Shown here piece after piece: positions 1 through 6,791 of a stretch of 8,256 nt of DNA. Location of the stretch: contig DFEL01000106.1 in the NCBI GenBank assembly GCA_002369055.1, forward strand, positions 1 through 8,256, written 5' to 3'. The notes beneath the pieces were generated by a model. It searched no databases and was not told the origin of the DNA. It was given only the letters and a program-made list of their open reading frames with translations. Made by a program: the position numbers and the translations under genes. The DNA is from Cyanobacteria bacterium UBA3803 (lineage in GTDB: Bacteria; Cyanobacteriota; Vampirovibrionia; Gastranaerophilales; Gastranaerophilaceae). Position 1 is the stretch's first letter. Every line of letters begins with the position of its first letter.

Positions 1-75
1 CAATTTCTATTTTCTAACCAATTTTTAAAATCTTAGAACTTTACGTCTTTTACCTTTTTCCGTAAGCCCTGAAAA

Positions 76-165
76 CCTTAACCTTTACCTTACATTTATA
101 TAAAGTATTCTCTCTTTCAATAATTGCCATGTTTTTCACGATTTATTAAGTTTTGTAAAGGTTAA
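76..165. repeat. CCTTNN hexamer triplet and 11-bp inverted repeat
   Basis: Three adjacent hexamers, CCTTAA, CCTTTA and CCTTAC, occupy 76-93. The 11-mer TTAACCTTTAC at 78-88 has its exact reverse complement GTAAAGGTTAA at 155-165, with 66 bases between the arms. Direct repeats of this kind can be binding sites for a response regulator, and CTTAACCT at 77-84 resembles one unit of the cyanobacterial Pho box. Only one good 8-mer unit is present, so no regulator is assigned. Chance is possible in such AT-rich DNA. Confidence 0.35.
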
Positions 166-186
166 AAAGAAATAATTTTAATATGT

Positions 187-213
187 TGGAAAACGCTTGT
201 ATACAGATGTTTT
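187..213. promoter_or_regulatory. possible LacI-type operator with adjoining quasi-palindrome
   Basis: TGGAAAACGCTTGTA at 187-201 matches the catabolite-repression / LacI-family consensus WTGNAANCGNWWNCA except at two symmetrically placed bases. It overlaps a 24-base imperfect palindrome at 190-213 with outer arms AAAAC/GTTTT and a perfect TGTATACA core at 198-205. The site lies just past the end of a sugar-type transporter gene, a setting where LacI-type control of carbohydrate genes would make sense. No regulator gene is visible, so the assignment is tentative. Confidence 0.25.
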
Positions 214-238
214 TAATATTAATCTTTTTTTTTAGGCA

Positions 239-1081
239 TTAGCCTTTTACTGCACCTTCGTTTTCACCTGAAATAAAATATTTTTGCATAGCCAAAAAGA
301 AAATCAAAATAGGTACCGTAGATAAAATTGAACCTGCTGCAATAAATCTCCAATTTGAACTAAACATTCCTTGTAAATTATTTACTCCGACCGGTAGTGT
401 GTACATAGATTCTTTTGTCAAAACGATACTTGGCCATAAAAATTCACCCCAAGAGCCTATAAAAGTAAATATTGCTAAAACAGCAAGTGATGGTTTTACC
501 ATTGGAAGTATTACTCTCCAAAAAACTTGAAATACGTTGCAACCATCAACAATAGCGGCTTCTTCCATTTCTTTCGGTATAGCCATAAATGCTTGACGCA
601 TTAAAAATATTCCAAAAGCACTCACCGCAAAAGGCATTACCAGTCCTAAGTATCCCATAAAATTATTTACGGTATCCATCATATTCAATTTTATTGTGAT
701 TAAATAAACAGGTAACATAATCGCTTGAAACGGAATCATTATTGTTGCAAGAATTGCAAAGAAGGCAATCTTTTTACCTGCAAAATTCATTCTTGCTAAA
801 GGGTATGCTGCAAGTGATGATAAAATCAAATTCAATAAAACTGTTGCACCTGCTACTATCATGCTATTCCAAAAATATGCCATAAAATCTACTTTTTTCC
901 ACACACCAATATAATTAGACCATGTAAAATCGGTTGGAATTATTGTTGGCGGATAGGCAAAAATATTTTCTCCTGCACCCTTCAGAGAGGTTGAGATTAG
1001 CCAAATAAAAGGAAAAACAGACAGTAATGATATAAAAATTAAAATTACATGTGATGTAGATTTTTCTAAAAATTTTTTCAT
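239..1081 (-). CDS. carbohydrate ABC transporter permease, MalG/UgpE type
   Basis: This is an inner-membrane subunit of a sugar-type ABC importer. It forms half of the channel and receives conformational signals from the ATPase. The 280-residue length is typical of the COG0395 family. Six hydrophobic segments are visible, at about 11-31, 73-96, 106-128, 142-162, 197-220 and 246-268. The cytoplasmic EAA loop that docks on the ATPase is intact: E174-A-A, D179-G180 and L192-P193. The ATG at 1081 follows the preceding stop codon by nine bases. It has no good Shine-Dalgarno sequence at normal spacing (the nearest G-rich stretch is GGTGG about 15 bases upstream), which suggests coupled translation. 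The partner permease (MalF type), the binding protein and the ATPase are absent from this window. The substrate cannot be read from sequence; sugars or glycerol-phosphate-like compounds are the family norm. Confidence 0.93.
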   Translation of the reverse strand: MKKFLEKSTSHVILIFISLLSVFPFIWLISTSLKGAGENIFAYPPTIIPTDFTWSNYIGVWKKVDFMAYFWNSMIVAGATVLLNLILSSLAAYPLARMNFAGKKIAFFAILATIMIPFQAIMLPVYLITIKLNMMDTVNNFMGYLGLVMPFAVSAFGIFLMRQAFMAIPKEMEEAAIVDGCNVFQVFWRVILPMVKPSLAVLAIFTFIGSWGEFLWPSIVLTKESMYTLPVGVNNLQGMFSSNWRFIAAGSILSTVPILIFFLAMQKYFISGENEGAVKG

Positions 1082-1090
1082 AAAATTATT

Positions 1091-1363
1091 TTAACCACCC
1101 GGACACATACTTTCCCAGTCTATATCGTCTTCATCTTCTCCTGGTTCGGGTATATCGTCGCCGTCTTGAAGCATTAGCATTAATTGCAATTTCAATTGAT
1201 GTTTATAGTTTTCTCTTGCTTTTTCTATCGTTTTTGCACAAAAAGCAAAACTTGGAATTTCTTTAATTTCTATATAGTGATAAGGATTACCGTTGAAATC
1301 CAAATCGGTGCCTTCAATCAGCGTCCAGTCTAAATTTAAGTAATAATCTAAATCTTTATTCAT
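1091..1363 (-). CDS. small stand-alone HicB-like protein
   Basis: The product is a 90-residue acidic protein. Its layout resembles the N-terminal domain of HicB antitoxins: a YYLNL strand at the start, a strand containing IEIKEIPSFAFCAKT (the usual position of the 'PELPGC' segment), a helix TIEKARENYKHQLKLQLMLML, and the family-typical ending DGDDIPEP. After that comes an acidic tail ending in CPGG. No C-terminal DNA-binding domain is present and no HicA toxin gene adjoins it, so a working toxin-antitoxin pair is not supported. HicB-fold proteins without a partner occur in many genomes and their role is mostly unknown. I chose the ATG at 1363 because GAGGA lies 8 bases upstream. A start at 1378 would add five residues but has no Shine-Dalgarno sequence. 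The 1363 start overlaps the upstream gene's end by eight bases (ATGAATAA), so translation is probably coupled. Confidence 0.72.
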   Translation of the reverse strand: MNKDLDYYLNLDWTLIEGTDLDFNGNPYHYIEIKEIPSFAFCAKTIEKARENYKHQLKLQLMLMLQDGDDIPEPGEDEDDIDWESMCPGG

Positions 1364-1949
1364 TTGCAAAGTCCTCATTCAAAGGTTGATTTATCATTAT
1401 GCCTTCTCCGCCTATTACGTCAACTTGTTTTCCGTCAAGTTGCAAATATAGTGGCAGATTAGAATTTATCTTAACGGTTTTTATTAATTGGAATAATCTT
1501 TTGTAAATTCCGTCAGTTCCCCCACCATTTTCAAAATCTGAAGTTAAGTTTATAACAACTCTTGAAGGTGATTCTGTTATTGAGATTAATCTTGTACCAC
1601 TAGGTATTTCTGTATATACACCTGCTTTTTTTTCTTTATCTGTTGGACCGTTAATTAAAGATTTTATCGCAAATTTCAACTTTGAGCCATATTCTTCAAT
1701 GTACTCTCTTTTTACTGCTCTGTAAACTTCTTCACCATTTTCGTTATGAGCAATAAAGAAAACATTTACTATTTGATACTTAATTTCGTCTTCTTTTGTT
1801 GGAGTTTCTTCTTTATTTTCTGTAACTTCTTCTTGCTGTTGTTGAGGTGTTTCTTCTATGACATCTTTACTGCCAAAAAATGCCATTTTTACGTATATTG
1901 CTGCAAGTACTAAAACAATTATTAAACCTATTTTTAAAAAATTATTCAT
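1356..1949 (-). CDS. membrane-anchored GerMN-domain protein
   Basis: The product has 197 residues. A single N-terminal hydrophobic helix at about 7-25 looks like a membrane anchor. A Gln/Glu/Thr/Lys-rich linker follows (about 28-56), then a GerMN ('sporulation and spore germination') domain over about 58-190. The domain shows the family's features: a VFFIAHNENG strand, a KSLINGPT segment at 97-103, EIPSGTRLISI at 114-124, VVINLTSDFENGG at 131-143, and LQLDGKQVDVIGGEG near the end. GerMN domains are found in many envelope proteins outside spore formers, so the name implies neither sporulation nor catalysis. The ATG at 1949 is supported by AGGAG 7 bases upstream; an in-frame extension to 2009 reads into the upstream gene and is unlikely. 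It lies ten bases after the DUF2993-like gene. A role in the cell envelope or peptidoglycan is inference. Confidence 0.82.
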   Translation of the reverse strand: MNNFLKIGLIIVLVLAAIYVKMAFFGSKDVIEETPQQQQEEVTENKEETPTKEDEIKYQIVNVFFIAHNENGEEVYRAVKREYIEEYGSKLKFAIKSLINGPTDKEKKAGVYTEIPSGTRLISITESPSRVVINLTSDFENGGGTDGIYKRLFQLIKTVKINSNLPLYLQLDGKQVDVIGGEGIMINQPLNEDFANE

Positions 1950-1956
1950 ATTATAA

Positions 1957-1961
1957 CTCCT
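1957..1961 (-). promoter_or_regulatory. ribosome binding site fixing the GerMN gene start
   Basis: AGGAG on the minus strand lies 7 bases before the ATG at 1949 and shares bases with the TAG stop of the upstream gene. It is the best Shine-Dalgarno match in the left half and argues against the longer in-frame start at 2009. Confidence 0.75.
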
Positions 1962-2835
1962 ATTTACGCACTTCTTCCGTATTTTTAGGAACGAATAGTG
2001 TTCCGTCAATAGTTAATTTATCATTTTTTATGTCTAAAGTTTTTATTGCAATTTTTGTATGTTCATTATCAAGAATATTTACTGTAAAGTTTAGTGGGTT
2101 AATCATATTTAAAATGTTTGTAACTTGTGTCAAACTGATTTTCTGATTTAAGTTTTCTAATGCTACTTCTGAAACTTTAATTTTTCCGTTTTGAACTTTC
2201 ATTTTTGATGAAACATCCATATTAAACGGAATAGTGTAATTAAACAATGTATTTTTCATTTTCATTGAAAAATAAAATTTGTCATTTTTAAAATTAACGT
2301 CAACATCTTCCAACTCAAAAAGATTTACTCTGCCCATTTTAAAGTTCATTGAATGTAGAAATGAAAGATAGTCTTTTGATAAAACAGTTTTTTTAAGGTC
2401 TTCGTTTGACATAGCCATTGAGTAATTCATTGCAAAATTTTCTTTAAATTTTACCGATTTTTTTGTGGCTTTTATATAATTAAATTCACATATTGTTGAC
2501 GCATTAAATTCAGATAAGTGTACTCCATCCAAATTTAAATTTTTACCCGTTATTGTTAGTGATTTAAAACGACCGGCTGCTAAATCATTAGCACTAAATG
2601 ATTTCATATTTGCTTTGAAGCCTTTTGAACCTGTTGCTTTTTTCAATTCCCCTTTTATAATCGAATTGGCAATAGCTTGTGTTAGAAATGTCATGCCTGT
2701 TACATTTGTCAAAACCTTAGTGCTTTTCCATGACATATCGTACGGTGCAGCACACATTTTTGATAAATCCGAAGCGTATGCAGATGCCGAAAATATTACT
2801 GTAAACAAGCATATCCCTATTAATTTTTTAAACAT
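1960..2835 (-). CDS. secreted DUF2993/LmeA-like protein
   Basis: The product has 291 residues. A clear Sec signal peptide (M1 to about A21, with lysines at 3-4, a hydrophobic core and an AYA|SD cleavage site) has no lipobox, so an exported soluble or peripherally bound protein is likely. The mature part alternates short strands in the way of DUF2993/LmeA-like lipid-binding-fold proteins: AGRFKSLTITGKNLNLDGVH (about 87-106), a STICEFNYI strand, MSNEDLKKTVLS (142-153) as the usual 'lteedLn' helix, PFNMDVSSKMKVQNGKIKV (about 203-221), and TIDGTLFVPK close to the end. Family members act in the envelope; mycobacterial LmeA binds phospholipids and affects lipomannan. A specific function here is unknown. 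The ATG at 2835 is favoured (AAGG 9 bases upstream) over a TTG at 2841. It overlaps the truB stop by eight bases (ATGTTTAA), which indicates coupling. Confidence 0.65.
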   Translation of the reverse strand: MFKKLIGICLFTVIFSASAYASDLSKMCAAPYDMSWKSTKVLTNVTGMTFLTQAIANSIIKGELKKATGSKGFKANMKSFSANDLAAGRFKSLTITGKNLNLDGVHLSEFNASTICEFNYIKATKKSVKFKENFAMNYSMAMSNEDLKKTVLSKDYLSFLHSMNFKMGRVNLFELEDVDVNFKNDKFYFSMKMKNTLFNYTIPFNMDVSSKMKVQNGKIKVSEVALENLNQKISLTQVTNILNMINPLNFTVNILDNEHTKIAIKTLDIKNDKLTIDGTLFVPKNTEEVRK

Positions 2836-3691
2836 TATCAAATACCTTATTGACTTTTATTATGTGATTATCTAATTTAGCAATAGCCCTTATATTATCA
2901 TTATAAATCAAAATTATAAAATCAGCATATTTCATACTTTTGTTAAGTATATTTTGTCCGTGCAAGACTTTTTCATTTTCGTCTTTTGTTAAATTGTATA
3001 TTGGTAAGTCGAGCATTTTTATCGGGTTTATTAAGTTTTTTTGTACAATATCGGAAGTTTGAAAGTCAGTCATTTTCATCGAGTTTTCAATCGTAAATTT
3101 ACCGGCTTTAGTTCTTATTAGTTTGTACAAATGTCCTCCACATCCTAATTTTTGTCCTAAATCATTTGCTATTGAACGAATATAAGTACCTTTTGAACAT
3201 TCAATATATATTTCTGCTGTTTGTTTTGCAAAATTAAAAGTTTTTAATTCTATGTTTTTAATTGTAACTTTTCGAGGTTTAATTTCTACTTGTTTACCTT
3301 CTCTTGCATATTCATATAACTTTTTCCCGTCAATTTTTATTGCGGAATATATTGGTGGATATTGTTCAATGTCGCCTTCGAAATTTTTTAAACATTTACA
3401 AATATCTTCTTCTGTAATTTTTATATTACTTTCAAAAGTTATTTTACCTTCAGTGTCGTATGTATCTGTCGATTTTCCAAATTGAACAAAAGCAAGATAA
3501 GCTTTATCATCAGGTAAATATTCAATTAAACGTGTGGCTTTACCGATGCAAATAGGTAAAACTCCTTCTGCAAAAGGGTCAAGCGTACCTGTATGTCCTA
3601 TTTGTTTTATTTTGAGCAGTTTACGAAAATAAGCAACAACATCATGAGATGTTTTGCCAACAGGTTTATAAACATTTAAGAAGCCAAACAA
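2828..3691 (-). CDS. truB: tRNA pseudouridine(55) synthase TruB
   Basis: TruB isomerises U55 in the T-loop of tRNAs to pseudouridine and also acts as a tRNA folding chaperone. The 287-residue protein carries the family's hallmarks in order: an N-terminal FLNVYKPVGKTSHDVV segment (4-19), the catalytic-loop motif GHTGTLDPFAEG with nucleophile D38, a TDTYDTEG segment (75-82), YSAIKIDGKKLYEYAREG (115-132), and CSKGTYIRSIANDLG (165-179) followed by the usual LIRTKAGKF. A short PUA-like tail (about 240-285) completes it. The start is a TTG at 3691, immediately after the rbfA stop (TAATTG). GGAG 8 bases upstream supports it, and the residues that follow align with the usual MNGILNVDKP beginning. The 3' end overlaps the next gene by eight bases. 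Confidence 0.97.
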   Translation of the reverse strand: MFGFLNVYKPVGKTSHDVVAYFRKLLKIKQIGHTGTLDPFAEGVLPICIGKATRLIEYLPDDKAYLAFVQFGKSTDTYDTEGKITFESNIKITEEDICKCLKNFEGDIEQYPPIYSAIKIDGKKLYEYAREGKQVEIKPRKVTIKNIELKTFNFAKQTAEIYIECSKGTYIRSIANDLGQKLGCGGHLYKLIRTKAGKFTIENSMKMTDFQTSDIVQKNLINPIKMLDLPIYNLTKDENEKVLHGQNILNKSMKYADFIILIYNDNIRAIAKLDNHIIKVNKVFDNV

Positions 3692-4042
3692 TTAAACTTC
3701 TCCACGAGAAATTTTTTCAAGAATTTCGTTTACTCTTGAGCCACGTTCAATAGAATTATCTTGAATAAATCTTAATTCGGGTGTAAGTCTTAATCTTATA
3801 CGTTTTCCAACTTCATATCTGATTTTTGAAACATTTTGATTAATTATATTTACTGATTTTTCTTTTTGTTCTTCAGAGCCGTATACACTGTAAAAAACTT
3901 TTGCAAATGAATTATCATGGCTAACTTCAACATCAGTAATAGAAACGACACCTGCAAGACCTCTGATTTCTTTTCTTAATATATCAGAGATTTCACGCAT
4001 TAATTCTTTTCTTACTCTTTCATTACGTAAACTACTGCTCAT
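3692..4042 (-). CDS. rbfA: 30S ribosome-binding factor RbfA
   Basis: RbfA binds the 30S subunit near the 5' end of 16S rRNA during late maturation and is needed for 16S processing and growth in the cold. The 116-residue length is normal. Family features are the N-terminal helix NERVRKELMREISDILRKEI (7-26), the strand VSITDVEVSHDNSFAKVFYSV (33-53), and the C-terminal signature VGKRIRLRLTPELRFIQDNS (78-97) with its conserved TPEL and D95. The whole is a single KH-type fold. The ATG at 4042 has AGGA 9 bases upstream. It follows infB after 17 bases, the widest gap in the cluster, and its stop codon abuts the truB TTG, so translation of the two is likely coupled. Confidence 0.96.
   Translation of the reverse strand: MSSSLRNERVRKELMREISDILRKEIRGLAGVVSITDVEVSHDNSFAKVFYSVYGSEEQKEKSVNIINQNVSKIRYEVGKRIRLRLTPELRFIQDNSIERGSRVNEILEKISRGEV
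3700..3703 (-). promoter_or_regulatory. ribosome binding site for the TTG start of truB
   Basis: GGAG lies 8 bases before the TTG at 3691, inside the last codons of rbfA. With the conserved truB N-terminus beginning right at that codon, it fixes a non-ATG start. Confidence 0.7.
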
Positions 4043-4059
4043 AACTTTTTATCCTATGA

Positions 4060-6555
4060 TTATAAACTTTTACGTTCAACTTCTTCGGTTGTAGAAACTT
4101 CAATAATATCGCCTTCTTGAAGGTCATTGAATTTAGCAAATGAAATACCGCATTCAAATCCTTGTGCAACTTCTTTAACGTCGTCTTTGAAGCGTTTTAA
4201 CTGGTCAATTGCACCTCTGAATATTTCTTGACCGTTACGAACAAGAACAGCAGTTTTGTTGCGTAAAATTTTACCTTCCGTGACATAGCAACCGGCAATT
4301 TTAGTTGTTTTACCAATTGTAAATACTTGTCTTATTTCAGCTTTACCAAGAGCAACTTCTTTAATTTCAGGTTCAAGCAATGATAACATTGTTTTTTCCA
4401 TATCTTCAAGAATTTGATAAATAATATCATATTTCTTTATTGTTACGTGTTCTCTTTCTGCTGCTGCTAAAGCATTAGAATCTTCTTTTACCGTAAATCC
4501 TAAAATTAACGCTTTTGATGCAGATGCAAGCATTACGTCAGCTTCTGAAATATCACCAACTCCAACGTGAATAATTTTTGTAGCAATTTCATCGGATTCC
4601 ATTTGAGCAATTGCTTGAGATACTGCTTCTGCTGCCCCGTGCGTATTTGCTTTGATAATCAAGTTTAATTGTGGAATATTATCTTCTCCTGAAACTGCTT
4701 CTTTTCTGATATGTGCAGGTAACATTTCGTCTAAACGTTTTGTTCGTTCTGTTTCTTTTCGTTTTTCAATAATTGCTTTCATTTCTTTTTCATTAGCAAC
4801 TACTTCGAAAGTGTCGCCTGCTTGTGGTACTTCGGTAAGCCCCAAGATTTCAACCGGAGTTGAAGGTTCTGCATTTTTAATTTTTTCTCCTGAATCTGAC
4901 AGTAATGCTCTTGCTCTACCGCAAGCAGTACCTACAACAACGCAGTTTCCAACGGATAAAGTACCATTTTGAACCAACAATGTTGCAACAGGGCCTTTGC
5001 CTTTGTCTAAATTTGCTTCAATTACAACACCTGTTGCCATTGCCTTAGGATTTGCTTTTAAATCTTGCATATCTGCTACAAGCAAAATATATTCCAATAA
5101 TTCATCAATACCTTGTCTTTGTAATGCTGAAACGTTGCAAGTGATTGTATCACCGCCCCATGCTTCAGGTACAAGACCGTGTTCCGTCAATTGAGTTAAA
5201 ATTCTGTCAGGATCAGCACCTGCTTTATCAATTTTGTTTACAGCAACAATAATTGGAATTTCAGCGGCTTTTGCGTGATTAATTGCTTCAATTGTTTGTG
5301 GCATAATACCGTCGTCAGCCGCAACTACAAGAATTGCAATATCAGTTGCTTTAGCACCTCTTGCACGCATTTCCGTAAAGGCTTCGTGACCCGGTGTATC
5401 TAAAAATACTACTTTTCTATCATTTAAATAAATTGTGTACGCACCGATAGATTGGGTGATACCGCCAACTTCGGTATTAACAATTTTATGTTTTGAAGCA
5501 CGAATACTGTCCAGTAAAGTTGTTTTACCGTGATCAACGTGTCCCATAATACTTATAACAGGTGCACGGGATACCATGTTCTTTTCATCGGCTTTCAGTT
5601 TTTCTTTCTTTTCTTCTTTAGCCATTTCTTGTTCGATGTATGCATCTAAATCTTCATCAAGAACTTCTAAACCGTATTCTGCACAAACTTTTTTAATAAC
5701 ATCAACATCAATAAGTTGATTTACTGTTGCCATAATTCCGTTTAGCATTAAAAATTTAACAATTTCAGCAGGTGTTTTTTGAATTTTATCTGCCAATTCA
5801 CTAATTGTCATTGCGGTATTTACTACCAATTGAGTTACTGCTTCTTTTTCTTCTTCTTTGTGAGAGCGTTTTTTATGCTTTTGAGCAGCAGCTTTTTCTA
5901 ATGAAATTCTTTCTTGTTCTTCTTCTTTAGAAATTTTATCTTTTCTTTTATCCGCAGGTTTGTGTTTTGAATTTTGTGTTTTTGTTTCGTAAATATCCTG
6001 TGGAATAATATGGCGTTCAATAGGTTTATCGGCAGAAGGTCTTTGCGGTTTTCCGTTTTGTTGTGGTTTTTGATGTCTGTCGGCTTGTTTTTGCGGTCTG
6101 TCAGTCGGACGTGTAGCATTAGGATTTGCACGTCTTACTATTTCAAGGCGATTAACGGGAGCTTTTTTAACAACTTCTACTCTAGGTCTTTCAACTGCTT
6201 GAGGTTTTTCTGCTTTAGGTTCTTCTATTGTTGTATTTTGTGTTGATTTCTCAACTTGAGAAACTTTTTCAACTTTTTCAACCTTTGGTTCTTCTTTTTT
6301 CTCTTGTTCTACAACCTTTACTTCAGGTTTTACTTCAGGTTTCGCTTTTTTTACAATAAATGCTTTTGGTTTTTTTACTTCTGTTTTGACACCTGCATTC
6401 ATTGAGTCTTTAAGTCTTTTTATTTGATCAGGAGTAACAGAGCTTGAATGTGTTTTTACAATTATTTGAATTTGAGCTAATTTTTCAATTACCTCTTTGC
6501 TTGTTAATCCTAATTCTTTTGCTAATTCACTTACACGCATATTACTCGTACTCAA
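4060..6555 (-). CDS. infB: translation initiation factor IF2
   Basis: IF2 is the GTPase that places initiator fMet-tRNA on the 30S subunit and promotes 50S joining. The 831-residue protein has an IF2_N winged domain at about 6-55 and a long charged, Lys/Glu/Pro/Gln-rich linker (about 56-240). A second IF2_N-like domain covers about 247-298, and the GTPase core follows: G1 GHVDHGKT (338-345), G2 GGITQSIGA (364-372), G3 DTPGH (386-390), G4 NKID (440-443), G5 SAL (476-478). Domain II, domain III (with ANTHGAAEAV at about 636-645) and the C-terminal fMet-tRNA-binding domain follow. I chose the TTG at 6555 because AAAGGA lies 7 bases upstream. This start overlaps the ylxR end by 14 bases. The ATG at 6540 is an alternative that would shorten the protein by five residues but has only a weak Shine-Dalgarno match. 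All functional motifs are intact. Confidence 0.97.
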   Translation of the reverse strand: MSTSNMRVSELAKELGLTSKEVIEKLAQIQIIVKTHSSSVTPDQIKRLKDSMNAGVKTEVKKPKAFIVKKAKPEVKPEVKVVEQEKKEEPKVEKVEKVSQVEKSTQNTTIEEPKAEKPQAVERPRVEVVKKAPVNRLEIVRRANPNATRPTDRPQKQADRHQKPQQNGKPQRPSADKPIERHIIPQDIYETKTQNSKHKPADKRKDKISKEEEQERISLEKAAAQKHKKRSHKEEEKEAVTQLVVNTAMTISELADKIQKTPAEIVKFLMLNGIMATVNQLIDVDVIKKVCAEYGLEVLDEDLDAYIEQEMAKEEKKEKLKADEKNMVSRAPVISIMGHVDHGKTTLLDSIRASKHKIVNTEVGGITQSIGAYTIYLNDRKVVFLDTPGHEAFTEMRARGAKATDIAILVVAADDGIMPQTIEAINHAKAAEIPIIVAVNKIDKAGADPDRILTQLTEHGLVPEAWGGDTITCNVSALQRQGIDELLEYILLVADMQDLKANPKAMATGVVIEANLDKGKGPVATLLVQNGTLSVGNCVVVGTACGRARALLSDSGEKIKNAEPSTPVEILGLTEVPQAGDTFEVVANEKEMKAIIEKRKETERTKRLDEMLPAHIRKEAVSGEDNIPQLNLIIKANTHGAAEAVSQAIAQMESDEIATKIIHVGVGDISEADVMLASASKALILGFTVKEDSNALAAAEREHVTIKKYDIIYQILEDMEKTMLSLLEPEIKEVALGKAEIRQVFTIGKTTKIAGCYVTEGKILRNKTAVLVRNGQEIFRGAIDQLKRFKDDVKEVAQGFECGISFAKFNDLQEGDIIEVSTTEEVERKSL

Positions 6556-6790
6556 TTAAAGTTCCTTTCAAATCTTCTGAAATTGGTGTTTTTAGACACT
6601 TTTGCAATTTATTTTTTTTTATTGCATTTAGTTTACACATTTTATTATAACAAAGATATACTGATCTGCCAAATATTTTAGTATCGGGATTAATTATAAC
6701 TTCATTTTTTTGTTTATCAAATGTGATTTTAATCAATTCTTTGCGGTCTTTCAACTCACCGCAACCGACACATTTTCTTTTGTGTTCCAT
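6542..6790 (-). CDS. ylxR: YlxR/RnpM family RNA-binding protein (DUF448)
   Basis: The product is an 82-residue basic protein. It shows the family pattern CVGCGELKDRKELIKI (7-22), then GRSVYLC (41-47) and C52, followed by a lysine-rich helix. The four cysteines C7, C10, C47 and C52 form CxxC...C...C spacing, although metal binding is not established by sequence. YlxR proteins bind RNA; in Bacillus subtilis the homologue (RnpM) interacts with the RNase P RNA. Its place directly before infB is the most common one across bacteria and strongly supports the call. The ATG at 6790 lies one base after the prfA stop, with GGAA about 10 bases upstream. The 3' end probably overlaps the TTG start of infB. 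Confidence 0.92.
   Translation of the reverse strand: MEHKRKCVGCGELKDRKELIKITFDKQKNEVIINPDTKIFGRSVYLCYNKMCKLNAIKKNKLQKCLKTPISEDLKGTLIEYE
6563..6568 (-). promoter_or_regulatory. ribosome binding site for the probable TTG start of infB
   Basis: AAAGGA ends 7 bases before the TTG at 6555 but 22 bases before the ATG at 6540. It favours the TTG as the main infB start and lies within the coding sequence of the upstream small gene. Confidence 0.6.
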
Positions 6791-6791
6791 A

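Larger units (their letters stand above)
1..238. other. AT-rich non-coding stretch downstream of the permease gene
   Basis: I see no convincing gene on either strand here. The longest open stretches are very short, for example a 19-codon run from an ATG at 183, and they lack a ribosome binding site. No GC-rich stem followed by a T-run appears on the minus strand after the permease stop, so no intrinsic terminator can be called. The stretch contains three tandem CCTTNN hexamers (76-93), an 11-bp inverted repeat (78-88 with 155-165) and a quasi-palindrome next to a LacI-type operator-like site (187-213). It may be the leader of a further leftward gene beyond the window edge, but that is inference. 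Confidence 0.6.

Noticed and set aside
190..238. Intrinsic terminator after the permease gene.
   Set aside because: On the transcribed strand the run following the stop is A-rich, not T-rich. The nearby quasi-palindrome is mismatched and has no T-tract after it.
1091..1378. Complete HicAB toxin-antitoxin module.
   Set aside because: Neither neighbour has the HicA features (a short basic protein with a conserved G-S-H region). The neighbours are a GerMN protein and a membrane permease.
1356..1949. Evidence that the organism forms spores.
   Set aside because: GerMN domains are widespread in non-sporulating bacteria, and no other sporulation gene is in the window.
1880..2875. Plus-strand open frames at 1880-2146 and 2615-2875.
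   Set aside because: They are antisense to the DUF2993-like gene and its junctions, with no ribosome binding site context or recognisable product.
4652..6246. Several open frames of 65-106 codons on the plus strand opposite infB (also one overlapping minus-strand frame at 5898-6131).
   Set aside because: They lie wholly inside the strongly supported IF2 gene, have low-complexity or Phe/Ser/Cys-rich translations, and match no family that I recognise. They are antisense or off-frame shadows of a Lys/Glu-rich gene.
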